Source of the DNA: DAIOGN01 sp036745245
GTDB lineage: Bacteria; Zixibacteria; MSB-5A5; JAUVRN01
Length of the DNA stretch: 13,402 nucleotides
NCBI GenBank assembly: GCA_036745245.1
Contig: DAIOGN010000097.1
Coordinates: 1-13,402 of the forward strand
Direction: 5' to 3'
Positions within the stretch are counted from its first letter, which is position 1. Every line of letters begins with the position of its first letter. The notes beneath the pieces were generated by a model, which saw nothing but the letters and a program-made list of their open reading frames with translations, was not told the origin of the DNA and did no database searches. A program made the position numbers and the translations under genes. Shown here piece by piece: positions 1 to 8,680 of this stretch.

Positions 1-546
1 AAGCACCGCGGTGGCCTCCGCAAAATGCGCTCCGAACACGAGCGCCGTCGTCGTCCCGTGAGACGCCAGGCCGCGCAGGAACAACCTCGCGGTGTCCCTG
101 GCGTATTCACGGTCTGCCATCCTCGCCTCTTCCGGCAGAGCGACCGCTTCGAGCCAGTCCAGGAGTGTTCGCCCCATCGCACCGATGACGCGAACCTGCG
201 GAAAGTGCACGTGAGCGTCCACGAGTCCGGGAGACACCACGCGTCCACCGGCGTCGATCTGCACCATGTCGGCCGCCCCTCCGAGGCGTGCCAGCACGTC
301 CCGCTCGGGCCCCGCCGCCAAGATCCGATCACCGCTGATGAGCACGGCAGCGTCCTTTACGAGTCCGATCTGCCGCAGTGCCTCGCGCCGCCGCGGGGCA
401 GGCGTGGGAGGCACCGTGACCAATTCACGGATGCCTGTGATGACGAGCGTGGGTACAGCGCCGGGTGCAGGCTCAGCCAAACTCAGACCGTCTGTGGAGT
501 TTTTGGCTGCGCCGGGCCGGTCGCTTGCGGCATGGGGATCTGACAT
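1..546 (-). CDS. Guanine deaminase-like amidohydrolase, N-terminal part (runs off the left edge)
   Basis: Only the first 182 codons lie in the window; the gene continues past position 1. The protein is a metal-dependent amidohydrolase. It has a short beta-rich N-terminal part (about residues 33-104), then PGLVDAHVHFPQ with the HxH metal ligands at His112 and His114. LLDWL (128-132) and GTTTALVF (164-171) follow. HxHFPQ, LLDWL and GTTTALVF are characteristic of guanine deaminase (guanine to xanthine plus ammonia) rather than of imidazolonepropionase (HutI), which its position beside hutU would suggest. The ATG at 546 overlaps the end of hutU by 64 bases and has no clear Shine-Dalgarno. A TTG at 480, just past the hutU stop, is an alternative that would remove 22 residues. 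The first ~32 residues look non-conserved. It is probably co-transcribed with hutU. Family assignment is firm; the exact substrate is inferred. Confidence 0.8.
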   Translation of the reverse strand, partial: MSDPHAASDRPGAAKNSTDGLSLAEPAPGAVPTLVITGIRELVTVPPTPAPRRREALRQIGLVKDAAVLISGDRILAAGPERDVLARLGGAADMVQIDAGGRVVSPGLVDAHVHFPQVRVIGAMGRTLLDWLEAVALPEEARMADREYARDTARLFLRGLASHGTTTALVFGAHFAEATAVL

Positions 547-2168
547 TCGTGGAGGCGCGCTGTTTCGAGCGCTTCCGGGTAGCCTGCGTCGGCGTGCCGA
601 AAGATGCCCATGAGTGGATCGTTGGTGAGCACGCGCTCCAGGCGACGCGTCATGCTGCGCGTGCCGTCGGCCACGATCACCTGTCCGGCGTGAAGTGAGA
701 GCCCCATCCCCACACCTCCACCATGGTGGAACGACACCCACGAGCTGCCGGAGACCGCGTTGAGAAGGGCATTGAGTATGGGCCAGTCGGCGATCGCATC
801 CGAACCGTCGCGCATGGCCTCGGTTTCGCGATAGGGTGAAGCTACGGAGCCGCAGTCCAAATGGTCGCGGCCAATCACTACCGGCGCCTTCAGGGTACCG
901 CGTTTCACCATGCGATTGAGACGAACACCGAATTCCGCGCGTTCCCCCAGGCCGAGCCAGCAGATGCGGGCGGGCAGTCCCTGAAGCGGCACTTTCTTGC
1001 GCGCGAGCTTGATCCAGCGCACCAGGGGTTCGTTGTCCTTGAACAATCGCAGCACAAGCCGGTCGGTTGTGGCGATGTCCTCCGGATCCCCTGACAGGGC
1101 CGCCCACCGGAAGGGCCCCTTGCCTTCGCAGAAAAGCGGCCGGATGTACGCCGGCACGAAGCCGGGGTAGTCGAACGCGTTCGCCACTCCAGCCTTCTGC
1201 GCTGCCCCACGCAGATTGTTGCCGTAGTCAAACGCCACGACGCCCTGCGCCTGCATGTCGAGAATCGCGCGGCAGTGCCGTGCCATGCTGTCGTAGCTTC
1301 GCTTCTGGTAGGAGTCCGGATCACGCTGCCGGAGCGCGAGCGCTTCCGCCAGAGTGAGTCCCGCGGGCACGTAGCCGCCGAGCGGATCATGAGCCGAGGT
1401 CTGGTCGGTCACCAGATCGGGGAGTTCGTGGCGGCGTAACAACTCCGGAAGCACATCGGCGCAGTTGGCTGCCAGACCCACGGAGATTGCGCTTCGGTCT
1501 CGCTTTGCCTTGAGCACCCACTCCAGGGCCACATCGAGCCGGTCGGTCATGCGGTCGCAATAGCCCAGATCCACGCGCCGCTGAATGCGAGAGGGATCCA
1601 CTTCAACAACGAGAATGGCGCCGCCGTTCATGGTCACCGCCAATGGCTGGGCGCCTCCCATGCCTCCCATTCCACCCGTGAGCGTCCAGGTGCCCGCAAG
1701 CGTTCCACCGAAGTGGCGCGCGGCAGCGGCCGCAAACGTCTCGTAAGTTCCCTGGAGGATCCCCTGCGTGCCGATGTAAATCCACGAACCCGCGGTCATC
1801 TGCCCGTACATCAGAAGTCCGAGGGCTTCGAGGCGGCGGAATTCGTCCCAGGTGGCCCACTGCCCCACCAGATTCGAATTGGCGATGAGCACGCGTGGGG
1901 CATCCGGGTGCGTCGTGGCGATACCTACCGGCTTGCCGGATTGCACCAGGAGCGTCTCGTCATTTTCGAGCCCTCTAAGGCACCGTACGATGGCCTGGTA
2001 GCATTCCCAGTTGCGAGCGGCTTTTCCGGAGCCCCCGTACACCACCAGATCGTCGGGCCGTTCGGCCACAGCCGGATCGAGGTTGTTGGAGAGCATGCGC
2101 AGGGCGGCTTCCTGATGCCAGCCCTTGCAGGAGATCCGGCTGCCCGTGGGGGTGGGAAGCGCGCGCAT
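483..2168 (-). CDS. hutU: Urocanate hydratase (urocanase)
   Basis: Second enzyme of histidine degradation: it adds water to urocanate to give 4-imidazolone-5-propionate, using tightly bound NAD+ as an electrophile, in the cytoplasm. The 561-residue product matches the usual ~555-560. Conserved stretches follow the family along the whole length: VVYGGSGKAARNWECY near residue 42, MYGQMTAGSWIYIGTQGI at 120-137, the glycine-rich NAD-binding GGMGGMGGAQ at 165-174, and TDQTSAHDPL. The active-site signature reads LQGLPARICW with the catalytic cysteine at Cys403; its first residue is Leu where Phe is usual. GRDHLD and RETEAMRDGSDA come after it. I chose the ATG at 2168 because family homology begins a few residues later. 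A longer frame opening at 2276 would start inside the terminator of the preceding gene. A weak GGTGAG lies only 3 bases upstream. Its promoter must lie within about 2169-2242, but no convincing boxes are visible. Confidence 0.95.
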   Translation of the reverse strand: MRALPTPTGSRISCKGWHQEAALRMLSNNLDPAVAERPDDLVVYGGSGKAARNWECYQAIVRCLRGLENDETLLVQSGKPVGIATTHPDAPRVLIANSNLVGQWATWDEFRRLEALGLLMYGQMTAGSWIYIGTQGILQGTYETFAAAAARHFGGTLAGTWTLTGGMGGMGGAQPLAVTMNGGAILVVEVDPSRIQRRVDLGYCDRMTDRLDVALEWVLKAKRDRSAISVGLAANCADVLPELLRRHELPDLVTDQTSAHDPLGGYVPAGLTLAEALALRQRDPDSYQKRSYDSMARHCRAILDMQAQGVVAFDYGNNLRGAAQKAGVANAFDYPGFVPAYIRPLFCEGKGPFRWAALSGDPEDIATTDRLVLRLFKDNEPLVRWIKLARKKVPLQGLPARICWLGLGERAEFGVRLNRMVKRGTLKAPVVIGRDHLDCGSVASPYRETEAMRDGSDAIADWPILNALLNAVSGSSWVSFHHGGGVGMGLSLHAGQVIVADGTRSMTRRLERVLTNDPLMGIFRHADAGYPEALETARLHECQIPMPQATGPAQPKTPQTV

Positions 2169-2242
2169 GGGCTCACCATCGCAGATACTCGAACAAGAGT
2201 CAACCCGCAAGCCGCGGCATCCTGCAAGGCTGTGCGCGTCCA

Positions 2243-2271
2243 TAAAACGAAACGGGGCCCGAAGGCCCCGT
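2243..2271 (-). terminator. Intrinsic terminator after the secreted propeller-dockerin gene
   Basis: Read on the minus strand, an 8-base-pair GC-rich stem (ACGGGGCC / GGCCCCGT, plus-strand arms 2252-2259 and 2264-2271) closes a very stable TTCG tetraloop and runs into TTTCGTTTTAT. It lies 23 bases past the stop codon of the large secreted protein and upstream of hutU, so it separates these two same-strand genes into different transcripts. It also shows that the in-frame ATG at 2276 is not the hutU start. Confidence 0.9.
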
Positions 2272-2294
2272 CGCATCTAGCACACCACTTTAGT

Positions 2295-5200
2295 TTACCA
2301 CCACCACTGACCCACAGGGGCAGGCCCTGCGTTGTACAGGAAGGACTCGAGGTACGACACGTCGGCCATATTCACCAGACCGTCGGCGTTCACGTCACCC
2401 TGCTCCGCGCGCGGAATGGGTGAGGCGCTGGAGCCTCCGGACTGGACCCAGTCATACAACCACACCAGATCGAGGAAGTTGTAGCTGCCGTCGGCGTTGA
2501 CGTCTCCGCGTGCGAACCCAGCCATGCGGTTGGCTTCGGCGGCGGCCGACTGAGCGGCCGCATCGAGATCGCCCCCTGCGGTCGTGCCGAAGATCGCATA
2601 GAACGCGTATTCCGTGTCGTTGGCCGCCAGATTCACGCGCTCAAACGTGCACACCATCGACATGTCCCCGACGTCATCTGCGGCCCGGTTGAAGCCGCCG
2701 CGCGAACGCAGTCCGGCGCCCGACGCGTAGCCGTGGATGAAATCCCCGATGGGCTCGAACGGGGCCCCCGGATACACCTCGTCGGGATTGAACACGGCAT
2801 ACACGCCGCGGAAACCGGTGGCCGTGTCGAGCGTGCCATTGGCATGTCGGAAGACCGTGCCCGCTTTCGGCAACTTGATGACACCATAGGCTTCCTGGTT
2901 GCTTGACGGCGCGTACTCGTACACCACCGACCACGCCGTGGCGTGCGTGGTATCCACGTTATTGGCGCCCCCGGCCACATCGAAGTCGGTGTACGTGCCG
3001 AGGTAAAGTGGGCTGTCCACCGGCGTACCATTCCGGTTGATCACGCACTGGCGTACCAGCTTGAAGGATTCGGCGCCTGCACCCATGTCGTTGAGCCCCA
3101 CCTGCTGCTCGCGCACCGACACTCCGAACGAGTACACGCCCGGTCCGGCCGGAAAGCCGATCGAGTCGATGTACTCGGCGTGCGAGACCGTGCCCGTGAC
3201 CTGGTCTGTGCCTGTGCTCGTGGCCAGCACCGTGTCGTACGTGACGACGAGGAAGCTGTCAGGCTGGAACTCGAGCCAGTCGTAGTTGTCCCAGGCCGTT
3301 CGTGCCGTGTCCTGGATCTTGCCGGAGATCAAGAACGAGCCGTCGAACAGTGTGCCAGTGGCATCGCCATCGACATAGAAAATCTCATTGTCGTTCACGC
3401 CCATGGCGCCATGGTTCGTCACCTGGCTGTGCGCATCGCGGCCACGAAGTGTGTCCTCTTCAAACGCGTAGCCGAAGATGGCGTCCACCACGATCACCGG
3501 GAAGCCCAGCTCATCGTTGTCGATGTCCTCCGGGAAGAAGTCCGGGTCGTCCGAATCGAGCGTGACGTAGTTCCGCACCGTGGTGCGCGGAATCTGGCCG
3601 GTCTCGTTGATGCGCAGCGCGATGTCCAGGCTGTTGCCCGGCGTGATCACGGCGGGAGTCGACGTTTCCACAGTGACCACCTGCGGCGCCCGGGCGGCCT
3701 GTGCCGACCGTGCGAACGCACGCGCCTGAGGAACCCACAGATCGTCGTTGCCGAGCTCCGAGCGCAATAGGCCATACTTCATGTCCGTGGCGCGCGGGCG
3801 ATGCGGAAACGCATCGGCGAACGCCAGCCAGTGCGAGGCGCGGCGATCGGCCGACAAGAGTGCACGGCTGGCCCAGTCGGGCGTGCCCAGGCTGACGCGT
3901 GGCGCAAGCGATAGCGTATCCACTCCAAAGCTCGCCAAGGTGAGGTCGCTGCAGCCGCTGTTCGACAGGGCCGTCGCGATGGTGTCCACCGTGCTGTTGC
4001 CCGATCCGGGCAGAGCGTTGGTGGCGAACACTGTCACCTGATTCACGTCCATGCGCGGCCGATCGGCCGGTGCCAGTGTAAAGGAGGCCAGCTGGCCGTT
4101 GGTGTTCCCCACCAGCGAGCTGCGTGTGNNNNNNNNNNNNNNNNNNAATCGAGTACCACGGTCGAGTGCACCAGCCCGCTGAACGTGCGCGACCAGACCA
4201 CGTCGCCCGAGAACCCGTCGATCAGGAACCACAGACCGCCTCGCGTACCGGCGAACAGATAGGGCCGTCCACCCGGCTCGCAGGTCATGGTGAGAGGCAT
4301 CGGGACCCCCGCACCATCCAGCGGGTTGTGCCAGAGCCTGGCGCCGGTGGCCTTGTTCAGGGCGATGACCCCCTTGGGGTTGTCCGCGCCAACGAAGATG
4401 CCGTCGTTACCGATGTACACGAGCCCGTCACCCACCACGGGACCGCCGTACAACGCGCGCCCCACGGGGGCCGGAGCCACCCAGACAATTCCGGCACCGT
4501 TGCCGTCTTCCAGGTTCACGTCGATGGCGCCCGCCGAACCATCCCACGGGAAGTGGTCGAAGCCGGCTGCGTCGTCGCGGATGTTCGACTGATAGTAGAG
4601 GATTCCGTTTTCGTAGGCGAGGAACCCCGAGAACCCTTCGCGATCCAGCGTAAGATTGTTCAGGAACTTGGCCGACGGATCTTCGAGCGTCCACTTGATC
4701 GTGCCGTCGGAGAGGCGAATCGCGAACAGCCGACCGTTGGTGAGGGTGCCCGCGTCGGCGACGCTGCCCACAAAGAGGAGCGAGTCGCCGTCGGAGGTGA
4801 GAGCGTTGAACACGCCGCCTTCCGAGAGCATACGGGGATTGGTGCCCCAGCCGGAGAACAGCGTTCCGGTGTACTTGTTCGCTGCGAACACTTCAGCGGG
4901 CACACGGTCGGTGGCCCAGTACACGACCGAGTCCGTGACCACGTGGGGAGCGAACTTCGTGTTCCCCACAGGCGCGGGCACATTCAGCGTGTTGTACGAC
5001 CACACGAGCGAGCCGTCCACCACCCTCACGCAGTTGAACGAGCGGAAGCTGCCGCCGCCGAAATACACGAGGGAGTCATCCACCGTGATCTGGCAGCGCA
5101 TGTCCTGACCGAACTCGGGAAACTGGTCCCGGGGCGTGGTCCAGAGCCGGACACCCGTGCGCGCGTCGAAACAGGCCAGGTAGTTCCAGAAGCACAGGAA

Positions 5201-6046
5201 GGCCAGCGTATCGGCGACCGTAATGGTGGAGAAGGCGGATACATTGGTGGACCCCGCAAAGAAATCGCCCTGGGAAATCCAGTCGAGCGTGAGGCGGCAT
5301 TCGTTGTTCACGGCCGCCGTCGACCGGAACGTGCGCTGGAACGAGCCTCCGTAGGTCAGCCAGTCGGGCTGCGACCCGGGAGTGCACGCGGGCGGATCGC
5401 CGCAGCACAGATCTGCGCGCACCAGAAAGTCCACGTCGACTCCCCAGCCTTCAAAGATCAGCTCCCAGCCCACGGGCTCGAAATACTCTCCCGATCGCAG
5501 GTTCGTGGAGTTTTCGTCGGAGATGAAGACCAGGGTGTCGGTGTCCGCACCCGTGCGGTGCAGCACCACGCAGAAATCCTGATCAAAGGTCAGGTTGAAG
5601 GAGGAAAAGTCCACCACGGTCGGACCGCCGGGGAATTCGACCAGATTCGCGTTGGGCACCGACACCGAGGCTACGAGGGTGTCGGGATAGTTTCCGGCCG
5701 CGGAGTAGATGTCGACCTGCACGCCGGGCGTCCCGGCGCCGCCGAATCCGGGGTTCGTGCTCACCCAGAACTGCACGGTCTTGAGCGTGCACGCAAACCC
5801 GGGCGAGAAGCGCACAAACTGCATGGTGTCGCCGTCCGGATCGGGCGATTGCCAGACATAGAACGGAATTCCGTCGTCGTAGGCCACCGTGTCGCAGCCG
5901 GCCGCACTTACGGCGCCGCGAACGGGTCTGCGCATTTCTTCCGGCAACGGCACGGGCTGCCTCTTGGCTGCCCACACCGACTCAGCGCCCGAAAGCACCA
6001 TGACACACACTGCCGCGATCACCATCAACCGATAGATGCCACGCAT
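2295..6046 (-). CDS. Large secreted protein with PQQ-type beta-propeller and C-terminal dockerin-like domain (interrupted by an N gap)
   Basis: One long secreted protein, about 633 residues before the gap at 4129-4146 and 611 after it. The ATG at 6046 has an ideal AGGAGG six bases upstream. Residues 1-26 are a signal peptide with a hydrophobic core and a VWA-A cleavage site. Residues ~50-215 look like a beta-sandwich containing several cysteines. From ~228 onward at least six PQQ-like propeller strands recur, for example LACFDARTGVRLW (290-302), GRLFAIRLSDGTIKW (438-452) and GVIALNKATGARLW (559-572). After the gap the last blade (GNTNGQLASFTL) is followed by a long beta-rich region. Two EF-hand-like repeats, each starting GDVNADG, end the protein (2298-2510) and form a type I dockerin-like calcium-binding pair. 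The last residues are QWWW. The frame on the two sides of the gap differs by one base, which I attribute to wrong gap size. Function is unknown; a surface or extracellular role is inferred. Confidence 0.8.
2298..2510 (-). other. Dockerin type I-like domain within the secreted protein
   Basis: Two repeats about 36 residues apart, each opening GDVNADG followed by N-x-x-D, match the calcium-loop pattern DxNxDGxxNxxD of type I dockerins. The second repeat ends FLYNAGPAPVG, a pattern often seen at the C-terminus of proteins from FCB-type candidate phyla. In clostridia such domains bind cohesins. No cohesin is visible in this window, so here the role may be surface attachment or complex assembly (inference). 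Confidence 0.75.
4129..4146. other. Assembly gap (18 N) inside the secreted-protein gene
   Basis: Eighteen undetermined bases. Coding sense continues on both sides without a stop, up to STVVLD before and from TRSSLVGNTNG after in the minus-strand reading, but in frames offset by one base. One coding base is left over on each side, so the true gap must be of length 3k+1 to keep the gene open. Eighteen is therefore not the real size. Confidence 0.95.
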
Positions 6047-6132
6047 CGGTTCCCTCCTTGGCGTAATCCCTGTTTCCATGTGACCTGCAATTGAGCAACG
6101 CTGGCCCGGCTTTGCACAGCCCCGGTCCATCC

Positions 6133-6161
6133 TTTATAGCCTATCGGCGGCCCACCCACAA
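6133..6161 (-). promoter_or_regulatory. Predicted sigma70-like promoter for the secreted-protein gene
   Basis: On the minus strand TTGTGG (6156-6161) and TATAAA (6133-6138) are separated by exactly 17 bases. This places a transcription start near 6126, about 80 bases upstream of the ATG at 6046. The boxes differ from consensus by two and one base. The prediction assumes an ordinary housekeeping sigma factor, which is uncertain for this lineage. Confidence 0.4.
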
Positions 6162-6476
6162 TGTATAGCCGATTTCTGGGCCGGATCGACTCCGTAAGCG
6201 GTTGTCGCCACGCCGGTTTTGGCCCGATTCCGGCCCCCAGGAGTCCCGCAGCCGGTTGACGGAACACACGACTGACCCTGGGCCGCCCCGTCCCCCCCCT
6301 GCACGGCTCATTGAACATAGTGGCGTCCTTGCGCGTAAAACTCCCCTGCAGGCAAGCTCAGACGAGCCGAATAGTTCCGCAAGGCCAATTTGATTGCCCG
6401 GGGACAGGCCCGCCCGTAGGTTTCCGGGGCAAGAGCAGTTTGGGGGATGTTCAATTTGCGACAAGCGGTACTCACC

Positions 6477-6483
6477 AGGGAGG
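6477..6483 (+). promoter_or_regulatory. Shine-Dalgarno deciding a TTG start for the PBP gene
   Basis: AGGGAGG lies 7 bases before the TTG at 6491. No comparable site precedes the ATG at 6311, the most upstream in-frame start. The TTG start gives a normal short cytoplasmic tail before the membrane anchor. Confidence 0.65.
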
Positions 6484-6490
6484 CTCCCGG

Positions 6491-8680
6491 TTGGCCGAGA
6501 ACACGGTCGTAGCCGACCCGTCACCCTCCCCGACGACGAAGCCCGAGCCTCCTGTCAGGAGTCGCGGCCTGCGCCTTCAACTGGCCGCCGCGCTGGCTCT
6601 GTGCGCCTTTCTCGGCCTGTTGGGCTGGCTGGGATGGCTGTACGTCTACGAACTCCCCTCGTTTGCCGAGCTGCGGCAGTTCAAACCACAACTCGTGACC
6701 CGCCTTCTGGCACGCGACGGCTCCACCTTTCAGGAGTACTACCTCGAGCGCCGCATCCTGGTGCCGTACGAACAGATCCCGCCGTTTCTGATTGACGCTC
6801 TCGTGTCCGCCGAGGATCGCCACTTCAGCGCGCACTGGGGATTCGACATTCGCGGGTTCTCGCGCGCGCTGGCCGTGAATCTCCTGTCGGGATCCATTGA
6901 ACAGGGCGGCTCCACCGTGACGCAGCAGCTGGCGCGCATGCTGTTTCTCAACCGCGCGCAAACCATCGAGCGCAAGATCAAGGAGGTGCTCACGGCCGTC
7001 AAGATCGAGCGCGCCTTCAGCAAGAGCGAGATTCTTGAGATCTATCTCAACCAGTACTACTTCGGCCACGGCGCCTACGGCATCCAGTCGGCCAGCCAGG
7101 TGTACTTCGGGAAACGAGCCCAGGAGATCAACGTGGAGGAAGCCGCGCTCCTGGCGGGTCTTCTGCAGGCCCCGTCGCGCCTCGATCCGTACCGGCACAT
7201 GGGCCCCGCCGTCGCGCGCCGCAACATGGTCCTGTCGATGATGGTGGACGCGGGACGCCTCGATCAGAAACTCTCCGACTCCCTGAAGATGCGGCCCATT
7301 GCACTCTCCACGCGCGTGGATGAGCGCGGCTCGGGCCGGTACTTCTCCGAAATGGTGCGGCGGTATCTCGAAGACAAGTACGGCGTGGACGAGCTGTACT
7401 CCAACGGCCTCCAGGTGCAGACCACGCTCGACCTGAAGGCGCAGACCATCGCCGAAAAGGTGGTCGACACCAATCTGACCGCCTTGCAGGCCTGGTACGA
7501 GTCGAACCACTCCCTGCGCGACACCTCGGCCACCCGACTCGACTCGATCGATCGCAGCGTTCCCGGGGGGGAGCCAGCCTGGGACACGGTGCGCGTATAC
7601 AAGAGACTTCAGATCGCCTTCGTGGCTCTCGACAACGCCACGGGAGACATCCTGGCCCTGGTGGGCGGGCGCGACTTCGAGGACTCCAAGTTCAACCGCG
7701 TGGTGCAGGCCTACCGTCAGGCGGGGTCGGCCTTCAAGCCCATCGTGTACACGGCAGCCATCGACAACGGCTTCAAGCCCACCGACATCTTCTACGATTC
7801 CCCCATCGTGCTCATGCTGGGCGGCAAGGAGTGGCGTCCGCACAACTTCGACGACAAGTTCCTGGGTCCGATGACCCTCCGCGAAGGGCTGGCGGGCTCG
7901 CGCAACCTGGTGGCGATCAAACTCATGGGCGCCGACAGAAGCGAGGGGGCGATCACGCCGGAGCAGGCCATTTTCTACGCCCGCCGCATGGGCATCACCT
8001 CGCCTTTGGCACCGTATCCGTCGCTCGCGATCGGATCGGGCGACGTGACGCCGCTTGAACTCACGGCGGCCTACACGGTGTTTCCCAACGGCGGCATCCT
8101 GGTGAAACCCCGGTTCATTCAGAAGATCGCCGATCGCACCGGCACCGTGCTCGAGCAGAATCCGCCGCAGCGCGAGGAGGTGCTGTCCGCGCAGACGGCC
8201 TACATCATGACCAGCATGCTGCAGTCGGTGATCGATGAGGGAACGGCGGGCAGCGCACGCTGGCGCTATGGAGTGCGCTGGCCGGCGGGCGGCAAGACCG
8301 GCACCACCGACTACGCCGTGGATACCTGGTTCATCGGCTTCACGCCGTACATCACGTGCGGTGTGTGGATCGGGTTCGACGACAAGACCTCCACGGGCGA
8401 CACCCGCTCCGGTTCCACCAACGCGCTGCCCGTGTGGGCGGAATTCGTCAACGGCTACCACGCAGACAAGGCGTGGCGTGATTTCGAACCGCCCCCGGGT
8501 GTGGTGTTCACCACCGTCTGTCTGGAATCGGGCGAGCTGGCCACCGAACACTGCACGCGTACCCGGCTGGAGGTCTTTCGGGAGGAGACCGAGCCAACGA
8601 TTTCCTGCCAGATGCACGCCGGCGGTCGCAAAAGCGACGGGTTCAATCGGCGTAAGGACGACAAGCGCATTCATTTCTAG
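6491..8680 (+). CDS. mrcA: Class A penicillin-binding protein 1A (bifunctional transglycosylase/transpeptidase)
   Basis: It polymerises lipid II glycan chains and cross-links their peptides at the outer face of the cytoplasmic membrane. From the TTG start it is 729 residues, usual for PBP1A. A short Pro-rich cytoplasmic tail is followed by one membrane helix (about 31-52). The GT51 domain shows EDRHFSAHWGFD with the catalytic Glu108, GGSTVTQQLARMLFLN, RKIKEVLTAVKIER, ILEIYLNQYYFGHGAYGI and AALLAGLLQAPSRLDPYR. A linker of ~100 residues leads to the transpeptidase domain, with SAFK (Ser413 nucleophile, Lys416), SRN (470-472) and KTGTT (602-606). All catalytic residues are present. The C-terminal tail has three cysteines (VCLES, EHC, ISCQMH), a pattern often seen in PBP1A relatives. 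The in-frame ATG at 6311 would add 60 residues of non-conserved sequence. Downstream, deoC begins after a short gap on the same strand. Confidence 0.95.
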   Translation: MAENTVVADPSPSPTTKPEPPVRSRGLRLQLAAALALCAFLGLLGWLGWLYVYELPSFAELRQFKPQLVTRLLARDGSTFQEYYLERRILVPYEQIPPFLIDALVSAEDRHFSAHWGFDIRGFSRALAVNLLSGSIEQGGSTVTQQLARMLFLNRAQTIERKIKEVLTAVKIERAFSKSEILEIYLNQYYFGHGAYGIQSASQVYFGKRAQEINVEEAALLAGLLQAPSRLDPYRHMGPAVARRNMVLSMMVDAGRLDQKLSDSLKMRPIALSTRVDERGSGRYFSEMVRRYLEDKYGVDELYSNGLQVQTTLDLKAQTIAEKVVDTNLTALQAWYESNHSLRDTSATRLDSIDRSVPGGEPAWDTVRVYKRLQIAFVALDNATGDILALVGGRDFEDSKFNRVVQAYRQAGSAFKPIVYTAAIDNGFKPTDIFYDSPIVLMLGGKEWRPHNFDDKFLGPMTLREGLAGSRNLVAIKLMGADRSEGAITPEQAIFYARRMGITSPLAPYPSLAIGSGDVTPLELTAAYTVFPNGGILVKPRFIQKIADRTGTVLEQNPPQREEVLSAQTAYIMTSMLQSVIDEGTAGSARWRYGVRWPAGGKTGTTDYAVDTWFIGFTPYITCGVWIGFDDKTSTGDTRSGSTNALPVWAEFVNGYHADKAWRDFEPPPGVVFTTVCLESGELATEHCTRTRLEVFREETEPTISCQMHAGGRKSDGFNRRKDDKRIHF

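Larger units (their letters stand above)
6040..6490. other. Divergent intergenic region between the secreted-protein gene and the PBP gene
   Basis: About 444 bases separate the start at 6046 (minus) from the start at 6491 (plus). The left part holds the minus-strand Shine-Dalgarno (AGGAGG, 6053-6058) and a predicted promoter. The right part must hold the plus-strand promoter, but I see no clear pair of boxes there. A run of nine C (near 6291-6299) and several GC-rich imperfect palindromes are present. I see no tRNA, small protein or terminator. Open frames here have no Shine-Dalgarno and no recognisable protein features. Confidence 0.5.

Noticed and set aside
1..546. Imidazolonepropionase (hutI) suggested by position beside hutU
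   Set aside because: The sequence around the metal ligands and the GTTTALVF block fit guanine deaminase, not HutI. It was kept as a guanine-deaminase-like call.
2180..2225. Possible hutU promoter (TTGCGG, 17 bases, TATCTG on the minus strand; also a TTGACT)
   Set aside because: The -10 boxes are poor and the alternatives conflict; not better than chance.
2169..2276. Longer urocanase beginning at the ATG at 2276
   Set aside because: That ATG lies within the terminator of the preceding gene and the added 36 residues do not resemble any urocanase N-terminus.
4124..6094. Long plus-strand frame (656 residues) opposite the secreted-protein gene
   Set aside because: It runs across the N gap, has no recognisable motif, and is low-complexity in His/Arg/Gly as expected for the antisense of a GC-rich gene. 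The minus-strand frame has a signal peptide, Shine-Dalgarno and domains.
6170..6300. GC-rich imperfect inverted repeats in the divergent intergenic region
   Set aside because: Stems are short and interrupted, with no T-run or known riboswitch core. They are probably a by-product of base composition.
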